64,000 bases of DNA from Vulcanisaeta sp. JCM 16161 (GCF_001316285.1 NZ_BBDO01000009.1:1-64000), one strand, 5' to 3'; counted from the first letter of the stretch, positions 20,705-31,558 are shown. The notes: a model not told the origin generated them from the sequence alone. Translations and numbers: made by a program.

Positions 20705-21422
20705 TGAAAAGGTTAACGTAAAGGCATTGCTATTTGACTATGATGATACAATAATGGACGTTAGTGAGGCAAGAAGTTATGCGAGGCAGGTCATTGCCCA
20801 TGAATTATCACTAATTACTAACTTTAGCGTGGAGCACATACTCGGGATAATCAGGAATATCGAGATTAGGATGGAATCCATTGGCCAATTTGATAGAAGG
20901 ATTTGGTTTAGGGAGGTGGTCAAGACATTGGGCGTTGAATTTGGTAGTGATGAAATTAATAGGCTTGTTAAGATTTATTGGGATTCATGGCGTTCAAAAA
21001 GTAGGTTGTTCCCTGATGTCATGCCTACCCTAGGCGAATTAAGGAGGTGCGGCCTTAGGCTTGGTATCGTGACGAATACGGATGGGGAACCGGGGCTTAA
21101 GAGGGATAGAATACGTAAGGACGGTGTTTATGAATTATTTGATGTAATAGTGGTTGCGGGGGATGATACGAGCCATGTCAAACCCCATCCTGAGCCATTC
21201 ATTAGGGCTTTGCAAATTCTTAATATGCGGGGTAATGAGGCTATTTACGTTGGTGATAGAATCAGTACTGATGTGCCTGGGGCGAAGGCGGTAGGTATGT
21301 ATACGGGGATTATTGATAGGTATAATAACATAGTTCCTGGGTTTAATGAATATGGTAATTCGGGTCCTGATTTCGTGATTCATTCATTGCTTGAGTTATT
21401 GCAGATGCTTAAGTGTACATAG
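20694..21422 (+). CDS. HAD superfamily hydrolase
   Basis: 242 residues, ATG 20694 overlapping the DUF47 stop. Motif I is LLFDYDDTIMD (nucleophile and acid Asp), motif II GIVTNTDGE, motif III Lys in SHVKPHPEPF, motif IV YVGDRISTDVPGA. The helical cap between motifs I and II (about residues 25-110) makes it subfamily I, as in phosphoglycolate phosphatase-like enzymes. The substrate is unknown. Overlap with DUF47 and proximity to the MFS gene suggest one transcription unit. Confidence 0.88.
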   Translation: MALNEKVNVKALLFDYDDTIMDVSEARSYARQVIAHELSLITNFSVEHILGIIRNIEIRMESIGQFDRRIWFREVVKTLGVEFGSDEINRLVKIYWDSWRSKSRLFPDVMPTLGELRRCGLRLGIVTNTDGEPGLKRDRIRKDGVYELFDVIVVAGDDTSHVKPHPEPFIRALQILNMRGNEAIYVGDRISTDVPGAKAVGMYTGIIDRYNNIVPGFNEYGNSGPDFVIHSLLELLQMLKCT

Positions 21423-21459
21423 GTAATGCATATTAATAGGTATTAATAGTAAAGTGGTA

Positions 21460-22879
21460 ATGAGTGGTGGAATTGAAGGAAATAGTATTAACTTCGATGA
21501 CATGCCATTAAGGAGGCTTGGGAGGTATTTCTGGCTCGCGTGGTTCACAGCCTCCATGGGGCAGTTCGTGGATGCCTACGACACGTTAATCATAGGCGCA
21601 GCCCTAATTTACTTAATGCCACTATGGAAATTAACGCCTGTTGAGACGGGGTTATTGGCGGCGTCAGCATTCATAGGTGTTGCTCTGGGTGCCATAATTT
21701 TTGGACCAATCGCGGATAGAATGGGTAGACGACTGCTCTACATATATGACCTGGTATTCTTCGTGATTTTCGGCGCCTATCAGCCTTTGTAACGAACTTC
21801 TGGGAGCTATTCATTGTAAGACTACTGCTCGGTATAGGCATTGGCGGTGATTACTCCCTATCCCCAACAATGGTTGCTGAGTACGCGCCAGCTAAACGCA
21901 GGGGCTTCGCACTTGCATCAATGAATAGTTTCTGGGGCATTGGCTCTGTCGTTGGTTTCCTGTCCGCATACGGCATGGCGGTTGCATGGGGAAGTATAAA
22001 CCCAGACCTTACCTGGAGGTTCATGCTCGGTAGTGAGGCCATTTGGGGCCTAGTCATTATCCTACTTAGGATGGGTATTCTCGAATCACCAAGATGGGCC
22101 GCACTGCAGGAACAACTAGGTAGGAAGGTTAAGGAGAGGTCAACCGATGTCATTAAGAAGATGACAGGTGGTAAGGAAGCAAGTTTTGACTCCGGTATTG
22201 CTAAGAAGCCATCAATTAAGGATTTATTTGCAGGTAAGATGTGGATAACAACGATATTCCTATGGGTTTGGTGGCCCGTGGCTGACATAGCCTTTTACGG
22301 CTCGAACATGTACACACCATACATAACCAAGGGGCTTGGGGTAACAACGCCTCAAATGTCATTCTTAGCCTCAGCGCTTTATTGGGCGATTGCATTACTT
22401 GGTTATTACACTACGGCGGTTACCTATGATATGCTTGGTAGGAGGTTCGTGACAATACTTGGATCGACGATAATGGGTATTGATATGTTCGTTGGACTAG
22501 CCCTGTATAAGCTGGGCCTATTTTCCACATCCCTAGCCTTCCCACTAGTCATGACACTGTTCACAATTTACTACTACTTTATGAACTTCGGCCCAGGTCC
22601 CTGGACTGTCGCCATGGCCGAGATCTGGCCGACTAGGGTTAGAGCCACTGGGCAGGGTCTTGCTGCAATGTTTTCAAGGTTTGGCGCTGCCTTTGCCTCT
22701 TTCTACATGCCCATATTAATACATCAGATTGGTTATGACGGCGCATTTATACTACTTGGTGGTGCAATATTATTTGTGGCTCTTTGGTCATATTTATTCA
22801 TGCCTGAAACGAAGGCTTAACGCCATCGCAGATAGAGCAGATGGTCCTTGAGGGTAGGGTGGGTATATTCTCACGGTAA
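21460..22879 (+). CDS. Major facilitator superfamily transporter, two frameshifts
   Basis: About 470 residues with 12 hydrophobic segments, sugar or phosphate:H+ symporter-like. The N-terminal half carries FGPIADRMGRRLLY, the cytoplasmic loop signature. A shift near 21783 leads into SAFVTNFWELFIVRLLLG and GGDYSLSPTMVAEYAPAKRRG, typical of this family. The second-half repeat has YDMLGRRFVTILG and MAEIWPTRVRATGQG. The raw frame stops at 22820 after PETKA, but a shift gives LTPSQIEQMVLEGRVGIFSR to a stop at 22879. ATG 21460 preferred over GTG 21454. Neighbouring DUF47 hints at phosphate-type substrates. Confidence 0.87.
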
Positions 22880-22911
22880 TAAGCACGATTTAAAGGATTT
22901 TATTGCATTCT

Positions 22912-23291
22912 CTATTCAACAAGTATCTTCATTAATTTGTCCCTTAGCTTTTCTATCTCAAGTAGTATTAACCCAAGGTTTGGCTCGGGCTTTGCTATTG
23001 CGGTTAAGATTAAGTCCTTACTTAATGGTGCAATTAATAATGTATCCTTTGTATACTGCACAATACTTATTGATGGTTCACCAAGCTTAACTCAGCACCA
23101 AGTCTATCTATTGTGCTTCTTGCAATCGCAACCATGGCACTCACAACCTTGGCATTAAATTCACTACTAACCTTAAAGGCTACGGGTAATCCATCACGCC
23201 TAACCACAAGGGCACCAATAACATCAGGGAAAACCCTACTCATGAATTCCTCCAGGGTGTTCACGACCTCCTTACCCACGCTAGACTCCAT
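22912..23291 (-). CDS. Roadblock/LC7 domain protein, frameshifted
   Basis: About 126 residues, MglB/roadblock type. The N-terminal helix (VVNTLEEFMSRVFPDVIG) is followed by ALVVRRDGLPVAFKVSS, the family's first strands and turn. A one-base shift near 23090 joins AELSLVNHQ to LSLGEPSISIVQYTKDTLL and LILTAIAKPEPNLGLILLE, the remaining strands, then the terminal helix KLRDKLMKILVE. Such proteins usually control small Ras-like GTPases of the MglA/Rag/Gtr kind; no GTPase gene is nearby. TTTTTAATC about 27 nt upstream supports ATG 23291 over TTG 23297. Confidence 0.82.
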
Positions 23292-23973
23292 CGCCAAATT
23301 TACAGTGTTTTTGATTAAAAATCTTTCTATTCTTTATGAATTAAAGAAAAGAAAAGCACATGGCAAATCTTAAAAGTGATCGTTATAATGCAACGCCGTG
23401 CCAATTAGGGAGCACTTGGATATCGTGCTCGGCAATTCCACATATCTAGATGATATAAAACTAAACAATATGGCTTACCTCCACGTAATTAGATCGCCAT
23501 ACGCGAGGGCCAGAATATTAAAAATAGAGGAACCAGGTACCAAGGCCCTGCTATTTCTCACGGCAAAGACCACAGGCAATTTACTAATGCCGGCGATGAC
23601 CGTGCCTAACGCAAGGATTGTTAGGATGCCCGTGTTGCCTGCCAATGCCGTAAACTTCGTAGGCCAACCAGTGGCTGCCGTAGTAACTGAATCTAGATAT
23701 TCACTTGAGGATATTGCTGATGAGGTATCAATTGAGTATGAACCATTAAAGCCCGTAATTACCATAGATGAGGCATTGAAAAACGAGGAAATAATACACC
23801 CTGAAATAGGCACGAACATATCCCTAGACACCACATTGGAGGGTGGCGATCTTAATGCATTTAAGGAAGCAGACGTAGTCATTGAAAGGAAGATCGAACA
23901 GACTAGGTTAATCGCCAACCCAATGGAACCCAAGGGCTGCATTGCTTATTACAATGGCGACAAACTCTTTATA

Positions 23974-25475
23974 ATGTTTAAGGTAAATTAGTATGATGTT
24001 CGTGACTATTAACGATATGCTTTAGTGTGTTATAAATTTTTATGGGAAATATTTTTGATGACTAAGAAAATATGGTATGAAGGCTTATCAGAAGAAGACG
24101 TAATTAAGTATGCCATTAATACGTTAATAAAGCGAATTGATGCAGTACTTAATAACTCGCAATATATTAATTTACCGAATGTAAATCCGTACGAACAATT
24201 AATGATGCTTGCGCCAAATAAAGTGCTTACAATTAATGGTCTTCTTGATTATTATGATTTTCTTGTTAAAATTAAGAACATAATTATAGGATATACATAT
24301 AATACATGGTTACCGGAAATTAAGAAGGCGTTAATAAATAACAACTATGAGACAGATCCGCAAAATTTTATTAGATTAGGAAGAAAATCGTTCTATATAA
24401 GGTTCGTGGAAAACAAAAAAAATTAAAGGATCTGAAAGTATTAATAAGGTTAGAGAAAACAAAGAATGCATCAGTGTCTATAGCACTTGAATTATCGAGA
24501 ATATCAATTAATGTAGAAATCAAGGATCAAATACGCCTTGATTATAACATTGCTAAGGATACATTACTTGGTTTACTTTCAAGTGATGGGGGTAGATATG
24601 ATAGTAACTTTGTGATCACGAACAATGAGATCGAGATACATGTATTAACTGCTGCATTAATTAAAGCTATTGTGCAGAGCAAGAACATCAGTAGAGTTTT
24701 ATTACGTCTTTCATTAAATAGATTATCTGTTACTAATGATGGCGAGTTAGGTATTTCTATTGAGACTTACTTTAACAATTCATTAATTAGGTTTTAATTT
24801 TAAAAATAAACTTGATGCGCTCAAGACCTGGCTTAACGGTAAATTAGATGCAAACTTAATGGCAATCTTGACCGGATTTTACCTCGGAGATGGATTCATA
24901 GATAGTAATAAACGTTGCGCTGGTTTTACAATAAGTATTATTATTGATGGACAACCCGGTACTAAATTACTTGCGGATATACTTAAACGTATAGGATATA
25001 CATTAATGGATTCTAATTTTAAAAGTAATGCTAATGCTATATGGTTTACTAAAGATAGTACTTATAAGTTTGCATGGAATTTACTTAACCTTGTTTCTCA
25101 ACTTGAGGATCCAAGAGTAAGATTTACCATACTTAACCATTATAGGATACGTAAAATAATACACATAGCATTTAATAACTATAATTCACATGAAATATGG
25201 ATAATATATAATAAGTATAACTTTAAATTAGTGCACCTAAATCAGGATATTACTGTTTAGAAGCGACTACGCATGATAAAGCTCACATGCTTAACTTATT
25301 TCTAAAGGAAATGATCGAAATAAGCAATAAATTTAAAATTTATTTAAAAACGCATATTATTGGCGAGAAGTTACAGGAACTTATAATAAGCAGAGAGTCA
25401 TTGCCTACTTTTATAGCTTTGGCTAATTTACTTTGCCAAATAAAAGTCAAATAAAAATTAAGAATTGATTTTAGG
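23974..25475 (+). mobile_element. AT-rich insertion encoding a LAGLIDADG endonuclease
   Basis: Base composition drops sharply compared with both flanks. The boundaries are set by where the host protein similarity stops (about 23973) and resumes (about 25476); I see no clear terminal repeats or target duplication. It carries its own TATA box (TTATAAATT at 24030-24038) and one protein gene. It replaces host codons rather than simply interrupting them, so a clean intron or intein is unlikely. Confidence 0.75.
24058..25454 (+). CDS. Double-motif LAGLIDADG homing endonuclease-like protein, three frameshifts
   Basis: Four AT-rich frames (24058-24423, about 24424-24797, about 24795-25260, about 25255-25454) join, with breaks at A or T runs near 24420, 24795 and 25255, into about 465 residues. 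Two LAGLIDADG-type helices occur: DTLLGLLSSDGGRYD and MAILTGFYLGDGFID, each with the small-residue/Asp-Gly ending that supplies a catalytic acid; about 110 residues separate them, as in monomeric homing endonucleases. An N-terminal helical region (NVNPYEQLMMLAPNKVL) precedes. TTATAAATT lies 24 nt before ATG 24058, so it is probably expressed on its own. No intein splicing blocks are visible. Confidence 0.7.
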
Positions 25476-26570
25476 TAGTCTTAGCAGTTAAGGCTGCATT
25501 AATTCATGAGACGTTAATGGATGACTTAGCTGATGAGCTTGGTATGGACCCGTTGAGGTTAGGAGGAGGAATATAATTAAGGATGGAGAAACCTATAGGA
25601 CACCGCTGGGCCTTGTTATTGACTCAGCTAATTATCAATCGGTGCTTGAGGATGCGGCAAAGCATTACTACGAGTTCAGGAGTAGGTACCCGGATAAGGG
25701 CGTATCCATTGCTGTTTTTGCGCTATACGTGAGCGCACTCGGTGGTGAGGGTGTTAGGGCCGTGATAGGTAACGGCAAGATGAGGTTAATTATTGGTTCT
25801 AGACCGCAGGGCCATGCCCACGTATCAGCCTTCACAAAATATGCGTCGGAGGTTTTCGGAATACCTGAGGAGCTCATTGAGGTTGTGCCTGGTGACACGG
25901 AGACCCTTAGCTATGGTGTTGGTACATTCGGTAGTAGGAGCGCCACCGTGGTTGCGGCAGCTATTACGGAACTTGCCGAGAGAGTTACCTCAAGACTTTC
26001 ATCAATGGGTTTATCATTAATTGATGCAATAAGATGTAAGGATGTGGTTATTGAGGAGGAGGTCGATTATAAGCCTAGCATGGCAATATTTGCGCCGGGC
26101 GCTCATGTTGCGGTTGTTGACCTTGACCCAGAGACCTTGGTTGCAAAGGTAGTTGATTACTTCACTGTACATGATGTGGGTAAGCCACTTCTTGAAGAAG
26201 AGGTTGAGGCTCAAATTCACGGTGGCGTACTTCAAGGCCTTGCCCAAGTCCTTTGGGAGGGAGCATTTTATGGCGAGGATGGTACACTGTTATATGCCTC
26301 ACTTGCAGATTATGGTTTACCAAATGCGGAAGATGTTGCTTATAAGGTCACGACAAACGAAATAAATATGCCATCGACATTACCTGGTGGCATCAGGGGC
26401 ATTGGGGAGTCAGGAACTACCGGCGCCTTGGCATCGGTATTCCTCGCATTAGAGAAGGCCATAAGAAGTAAAACTGGTGTTAAGGTGAAGCTTGGTAGGA
26501 CGCCTGCAACTCCATCCTATCTATATCAATTAATAGGTGGTTTTAAGTCATGAATATGAACTCCAATACA

Positions 26571-27092
26571 TCATATCGTTTCGAGCAGGGCCTTTAATAG
26601 GTTTATTGGGAATTTATGATCCATACTTAGGTAATCGAGTAATACCCTGTATAAATTGAATGGTAATGAACCAGCCAATAATGTCCTTACCAGGAAGAAC
26701 TTTGCGTCATTCTCGCCACAAGTTTTTGCAGCCTCCATCGCCTGTAAGGCGGCAAATACTGCATAAATCCCCGGATCGACATTGTACGTTGTAAAAATAG
26801 TCAATACATTATCGGCATACTCACTAACATCCTTAACCCCAACAAGTCTCTTGCTTGCCTCCTGTATTTCCGTGAACTTACTTGCAAGTGCATTTAATTC
26901 CTTCGTCAATTCTGGGAATAATTTAATCACGGTGTTCACGGCATTCATCGTAATATTACTGTAATTATTCAGCAGACACTCGCTTGGCTTCACGTCAAGT
27001 GCCGATGTTATTATGTGGGAGATGTATCTAATGATGTCCTTAACGTCGGCATTACCCGCCACACCAACTATCGTGTTACCCTCTGTCCCCAC
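26571..27092 (-). CDS. Hypothetical helical protein
   Basis: 173 residues, intact, all helical and soluble, with an N-terminal segment GNTIVGVAGNADVKDIIRYI and a conserved-looking EAAKTCGENDAKFFLVRTLL. No family recognised. It lies convergent to the Mo-hydroxylase remnant and separated by about 125 bases from the next minus-strand genes; that gap is AT-rich without any recognisable element. Confidence 0.6.
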   Translation of the reverse strand: MGTEGNTIVGVAGNADVKDIIRYISHIITSALDVKPSECLLNNYSNITMNAVNTVIKLFPELTKELNALASKFTEIQEASKRLVGVKDVSEYADNVLTIFTTYNVDPGIYAVFAALQAMEAAKTCGENDAKFFLVRTLLAGSLPFNLYRVLLDYLSMDHKFPINLLKALLETI

Positions 27093-27216
27093 TTAATTTA
27101 ACTCATAAGCAGGTGATATAAATGTTGAGGAATAGAAATAATGATAATCAGGCTCTTTCAATCAATAAATACATACATAAAAACATATGAAGCTCACAAC
27201 AAACTGGTAAATTAAT

Positions 27217-27564
27217 TCACTGTAATAAGTGAAATACAGAGGACTTACTTACCTTACCTATTACCGGTGTTAACGCCATTAATGACACCACGGCAATTAG
27301 CGGCTTCCAAGGCATCAACGCCCTAGGCGCCCTTAACTCAATCCCAATATTCTCAATAACATCATTAATACAGCGGCCCAACGGCTTAATGCATATCCTC
27401 CTATAATCAGTTATATCCTTTAACAAATCATAGATCTCATAAACCACGTTAAACCTCGGTCCAACGAGGTGCTGTAAATAATCCCTACTAATCTCAACCT
27501 CAGACTCAACAATACCATCAGGGAAGACCCTAGTATGTATTTCCCAGGGCGACTCAACCTTCAT
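27217..27564 (-). CDS. Hypothetical protein coupled to the preceding small gene
   Basis: 115 residues. N-terminal beta-rich domain (WEIHTRVFPDGIVESEVEIS), then HLVGPRFNVVYEIYDLLKD, and a weak C-terminal hydrophobic segment (LIAVVSLMALTPVIG) that may anchor it in the membrane. Its ATG overlaps the stop of the upstream gene in an ATGA arrangement at 27561-27564, so either the two are translationally coupled or, with one base error, they are a single protein of about 190 residues. No family recognised. Confidence 0.55.
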   Translation of the reverse strand: MKVESPWEIHTRVFPDGIVESEVEISRDYLQHLVGPRFNVVYEIYDLLKDITDYRRICIKPLGRCINDVIENIGIELRAPRALMPWKPLIAVVSLMALTPVIGKVSKSSVFHLLQ

Positions 27565-27785
27565 GGCCAGGCTATACCTCTCGCTTTATTCACGGCAAGT
27601 ATCGTTGGTTTAAACCCCCTCCTAATGAGCTCTTCGGCTACGTAATCAACCTCGTCCTGCGGTACCCTAATCACAAATACATTATTCCTCAGACCTCTCA
27701 TTATCACGTTAAGTGGTATCCTATACCTACTCCCATCATTGAGCTTTACGTACCAGGGAAGGTAAACCCTGTAAATTCCATCCAT
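27561..27785 (-). CDS. Small hypothetical protein
   Basis: 74 residues, ATG start: MDGIYRVYLPWYVKLNDG, a beta-rich start, then RVPQDEVDYVAEELIRRGFKP. Lies only 4 nt downstream of the MMPL gene's end on the same strand and overlaps the next gene by 4 nt (ATGA), so MMPL and these two small genes probably form one operon. Function unknown. Confidence 0.55.
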   Translation of the reverse strand: MDGIYRVYLPWYVKLNDGSRYRIPLNVIMRGLRNNVFVIRVPQDEVDYVAEELIRRGFKPTILAVNKARGIAWP

Positions 27786-27789
27786 GCAA

Positions 27790-30608
27790 TTAAGTAGTAA
27801 TTGGGTGCTTAATTACCTTATTGCTAAATGGCCACCAATTCCACTTTCCAAGGAGCACAATTATGGCGGGCACAAGCAGTGGTCTCACAATAAATGAGTC
27901 TATAATGACCGAGGAGGCCACGGCAAGCGCCACCTGCTTTAGTATGTATATACTTGATAGCGCCAGTGATGCGAAGGCCATGGCGAGCACTAACGCTGCA
28001 CCAGTGACTACAGGTCCTGTGAACTCCACAGCCCTGACAATAGCCTCCCTATCACTAAACCCATTAATGACCTCCTCCCTAAACCTACTGATTATGAACA
28101 AGTCATAGTCAGTACCAACACTTAGCAGGAGTGATATCAATATCACCGGCAATAACCAATAGGTCTTTATCCCCATTAAGCCCTGAAACACGAATATTGT
28201 CAATGCCAATGACAGGTGATGCTCATTAGTACCGTTGCGACGAGTCTCAATGGTATCATTACGGACCTCATGTATATCGTGAGGATCACAATGTTAATGG
28301 TAATCATTAGGTATATTATAAAGCCGTAATACTCACGCTCAAAACCAAGCACGAAGTAGTACTTATATGATGGTGAACCACCAATAAGTACGTTAACGCC
28401 GTACTCCCTAGACACCTCATTAGCAACCTCCTTAAGGCTTAGGTATATTGGTATTAATTTATCTGATAATGATTGTTGATTCACAGTGGCCGTTATTATG
28501 TATAAGTTTGAACCATTATATGTGAGGACAGCATTGATTACGTAATTCTGCTTCTTAACGGCATTAAGCAATGCGATTGCTGCGGTCTTATTACCGTAAA
28601 CCACCAGGTATGCCGTTGAGTAATCATAATTCCTGAAGTAATTTATCAACAATGTCAGCCCAACCTTGGCTGGCGTATTTGGCATTACTTGCACGGGATC
28701 CGTGGTTATTTTTATGCTCAGTACTAAATACGTAAGTGCTAAGGCCGTTATTGCTAAGAATATTGCGACTATCGTTTTTGGCCTATTAACTGCGAACTTA
28801 GCCATCCTTGAGAGGAATGCCGTCCTCAACTCAACGGACTTAGCCCTTAATCCCATGGGCCATAACACACCATCACCAAGTACCCTCATTATTTCGGGCA
28901 GTATTATTGCCGTTGCCACGATTGTGAGGGACACGGCGATTATAAAGCCAATACCGATGTCCTGTATATAGCCATACCTCGAAATGGCGAAGCTACCCAA
29001 CCCAAGCCCAACAACAGACGCGCTTGTTAGTATTGTTGGCCTAACGCGTGTTAATACGACCTTTAATGCCTCGTCCTTACTAAGTCCCCTGATCCTCTCC
29101 TCAAGGTACCTACTGAGCATGAGCATGCTGTAATCAACGCCTATTCCGAAGATTATTGGGGCAATCATGTACACGGTGAGGTAATAAAGCTTGAAGTGTA
29201 TTGCCCAGTCGTAAAGGAGCCCAAGTGATGATGCATATGTTAAGCCAAGTATTGCCAATGAGATGACTGGGCCTATCAATGTACCCAACATTGCTATCAT
29301 TGTCACGAATACAAGAATCGCCGTGGTCTTATCAATTATGTTCACATCGCTTGTAACCATCTTCTCGAGTTCGTATAGAATAACACCCGTGCTCACTGGG
29401 TATACCCAATCCTTACGTATTAACAGGTCGTACACCTCATCCTCATAATTACCTGGTAATGTAATGAAGGCTACCGTATACGTGCCATTCAGGAACCTCT
29501 GGGTTAGGTTGTCAGGTAAATCAAGGATACTTGGCGGTGGATATTCCTGCGTTAGAGCCTTTGTGACGCTACTCCTTAGGTCATTCAATACCGCGTATAC
29601 GATGGATTCATTATCATTACATGCCAATTGATAGATGTATGGTGCTAATACCTGCGGTGTATTGTTTATGTACTCCCGCATTAATAGGAGTCTCAGCAAA
29701 TTTATATTCGCGTTTGGTCCGGGCAAGATGGCGATTTCCAAGTTGGTCTGGTTAACTTTGTCATTGATTAATTGATCGTATACATAACCAGTTATGTTAT
29801 ATAGATCTATCCCCGGATATTCCCGCTGAATTATGTTCTCAAAATTCGTAAATAAAATCCCCGATATGTTTTCCGAAATTAATGTGTATGGTGATGGATT
29901 ATCACCAATCCTATTAATTAATTGTATGAGTGATTCATTGGCTAATTCATTAATGTATGAATCATATTGACCATACCTAAGCTCGTAATTCCTAGTTGTT
30001 AGTTTAAATAATGTACTTAATGATGCATTTGGGTAGTTTCTTAGGTAGTAATTCTCAATTTCATAATAAAGTAACTGTGCATAATTTATGGTTGCATTAA
30101 ATTCACCACTAACCTCTCCACTTATGTTATAGACCATGGAGTAATACTCCCTATTTAATCGCATTATTAATGAGCACTCATTATTCAACGACCAATAGAG
30201 GCTCCATACGGTACTGGATTCATTATTAATTATGCCTTCCGCGACGTTGTTTATCGTCTCATTGTAGATTTTATAGACGCTGTTATATGCCGTTAATAGA
30301 TCGGTAATTGTTATACCAGGCTCATCCACGTAATTAACAACGTTATTTACGTAGTTCAATCTATCCTCAATGTTAGACGTCTCATTATTACTTAGTTTAA
30401 TTACAACCACGAGTGTCGTCTCGTTGGAAGTGCCTATGTACTTATTAACCAGGTTGTTGACGATGACTGGCTCTATATTGCTTGGCATTAATTGCGTCTC
30501 GTCATACGTTAATACGTTAAATACACTTAGTGAATACCGGGCTAGGTAGATCATGATTATTAGCCAAATCACGATTACCGCAATGGACACCGCCTTCCTC
30601 AATGTCAT
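27790..30608 (-). CDS. MMPL/RND-family exporter, frameshifted near C-terminus
   Basis: About 940 residues, ATG 30608. An N-terminal TM helix (IAVIVIWLIIMIYLA) is followed by a 400-residue extracytoplasmic domain rich in Asn sequons, then a cluster of helices with FGIGVDYSMLMLSRYLEER, the MMPL signature with its membrane Asp. The second half repeats the plan: TM, loop with TTDPVQVMPNTPAKVG, then after a shift near 28205 the helices with LLSVGTDYDLFIISRFREE, again carrying the proton-relay Asp. Members export lipids or hydrophobic compounds using proton motive force. GGTATTTAATATGGG (30629-30643) lies at TATA distance. Divergent from an ABC ATPase. Confidence 0.9.
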
Positions 30609-30617
30609 TCGCAATAA

Positions 30618-30643
30618 GGGATTTTAACCCATATTAAATACCA
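30618..30643. promoter_or_regulatory. Interleaved divergent TATA boxes for MMPL and ABC genes
   Basis: The 41-nt gap between the two divergent starts holds GGATTTTAACC centred near 30624, 26 nt before GTG 30650 (plus), and ATTAAATA centred near 30636, about 27 nt before ATG 30608 (minus). The boxes are crossed over, so occupancy of one probably affects the other. Both transcripts would be leaderless. Confidence 0.55.
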
Positions 30644-30649
30644 TTTCCC

Positions 30650-31519
30650 GTGGAGGATAATGAGGAGGTTGTTAGGCTCGTAAATGTTAGTAAGAGGTAT
30701 TACCTGAGTAGTAGTGTTTATGTTGATGCATTAATTGATATAAACCTAACAATCAGGAGAGGGGAAATCACAATCGTCATGGGACCCAGCGGTTCCGGTA
30801 AGACCACGTTAATGAATATAATGGGTACGTTGGATAAGCCAACAAGCGGTCACGTAGTCATTGATGGGGTTGACGTAACGAATGCCGATGAGAAGTACCT
30901 ATCAAAGTTCAGGCTTGAGAGGCTTGGTTTTGTTTTTCAACAGTATAACCTAGTTTCGCAATTAACTGCTCTTGAGAATGTAATGCTACCAATGCTATTA
31001 ACCGGGAGGTACACTAAGGATGAGGCTAGGGAGAAGGCCAGGCTACTTCTAGACCTTGTTGGTGTTGGTGAGTTTGCAAGTAATAGACCAAACCAACTGA
31101 GCGGTGGTCAGCAGCAGAGGGTGGCGATCGCCAGGGCATTGGCTAATGACCCATCCTTCATAATAATGGATGAACCCACCGGCTCCATAGACCTGGCCAG
31201 TTCATACTTAATACTCGACCTAATTAAGCTGTTGAATAGGGCCATAGGCGTCACCTTTGTTATAGCCACGCACAACATGGAGGTTGCGGCAATAGGTAAT
31301 AGAATAATTTACCTTAGGGGCGGTAGGATAATGAGCGAGAGCGACCTTGCAAGGATTAAGGAGGAATTCAGCAGGTTGAGGGTTGATCAATTAACCGTTA
31401 TTAAATCATACCTCAGGATACTCGACCTTGAGGAGAGGAGGTTGAGGAGGTTGGGCCAGGATTTAAGCGAGATAGAGAGGAGGAGGGATTTGATAAATGG
31501 TTTTATTGGTTCTACGTAG
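30650..31519 (+). CDS. ABC transporter ATP-binding protein, LolD/MacB type
   Basis: 289 residues, GTG start. Walker A GPSGSGKTTLMN (about 45-56), Q-loop VFQQYNLVSQLTALENVMLP, signature LSGGQQQRVAIARALA, Walker B FIIMDEPTGSIDL, H-loop ATHNMEVA. The wording DKPTSGHVVIDGVDV and the Q-loop sequence place it with the LolD/MacB/FtsE group. After the ATPase core, about 60 extra residues form an Arg/Glu-rich helix (LRILDLEERRLRRLGQDL) not usual in the family, probably a coiled coil. No FtsX/MacB-type permease is adjacent; the neighbours are MMPL (divergent) and a surface coiled-coil protein. Confidence 0.9.
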   Translation: MEDNEEVVRLVNVSKRYYLSSSVYVDALIDINLTIRRGEITIVMGPSGSGKTTLMNIMGTLDKPTSGHVVIDGVDVTNADEKYLSKFRLERLGFVFQQYNLVSQLTALENVMLPMLLTGRYTKDEAREKARLLLDLVGVGEFASNRPNQLSGGQQQRVAIARALANDPSFIIMDEPTGSIDLASSYLILDLIKLLNRAIGVTFVIATHNMEVAAIGNRIIYLRGGRIMSESDLARIKEEFSRLRVDQLTVIKSYLRILDLEERRLRRLGQDLSEIERRRDLINGFIGST

Positions 31520-31558
31520 GAAATTAGGTTTAATTAGTAAGGGTTGTCTGCGCTATTG

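Larger units (their letters stand above)
23398..26553 (+). pseudogene. Molybdenum hydroxylase large subunit (CO/aldehyde/xanthine dehydrogenase family), interrupted
   Basis: The 5' part (GTG 23398 to about 23973) encodes the N-terminal domain: GNSTYLDDIKLNNMAYLHVI, RSPYARARILKI, GQPVAAVVTESRY and NPMEPKGCIAYYNGDKLFI. The 3' part resumes at about 25476 with AALIHETLMDDLADELGMDP, RRRN after a one-base shift near 25562, then GVGTFGSRSATVVAAAI, FTVHDVGKPL and the catalytic Glu motif IRGIGESGTTGA. Between them lies an AT-rich 1.5-kb insert, and about 170-220 residues expected here (including the GGGFGxK cofactor region) are absent. The two halves cannot be joined into a whole enzyme, so the gene looks inactivated. 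CTTAAAAG lies 26 nt before the start. No medium or small subunit genes are adjacent. Confidence 0.85.

Noticed and set aside
23398..26553. Intein or archaeal intron in the Mo-hydroxylase gene
   Set aside because: The flanking protein halves do not meet: a stretch of the host sequence is missing. The insert lacks intein splice blocks (Cys start, GxxxTxxH, HN end), and no bulge-helix-bulge junctions are evident.
30618..30630. GGGATTTTAACCC as a repressor palindrome
   Set aside because: Partly symmetric, but its place at 26 nt from the ABC start fits a TATA box better.
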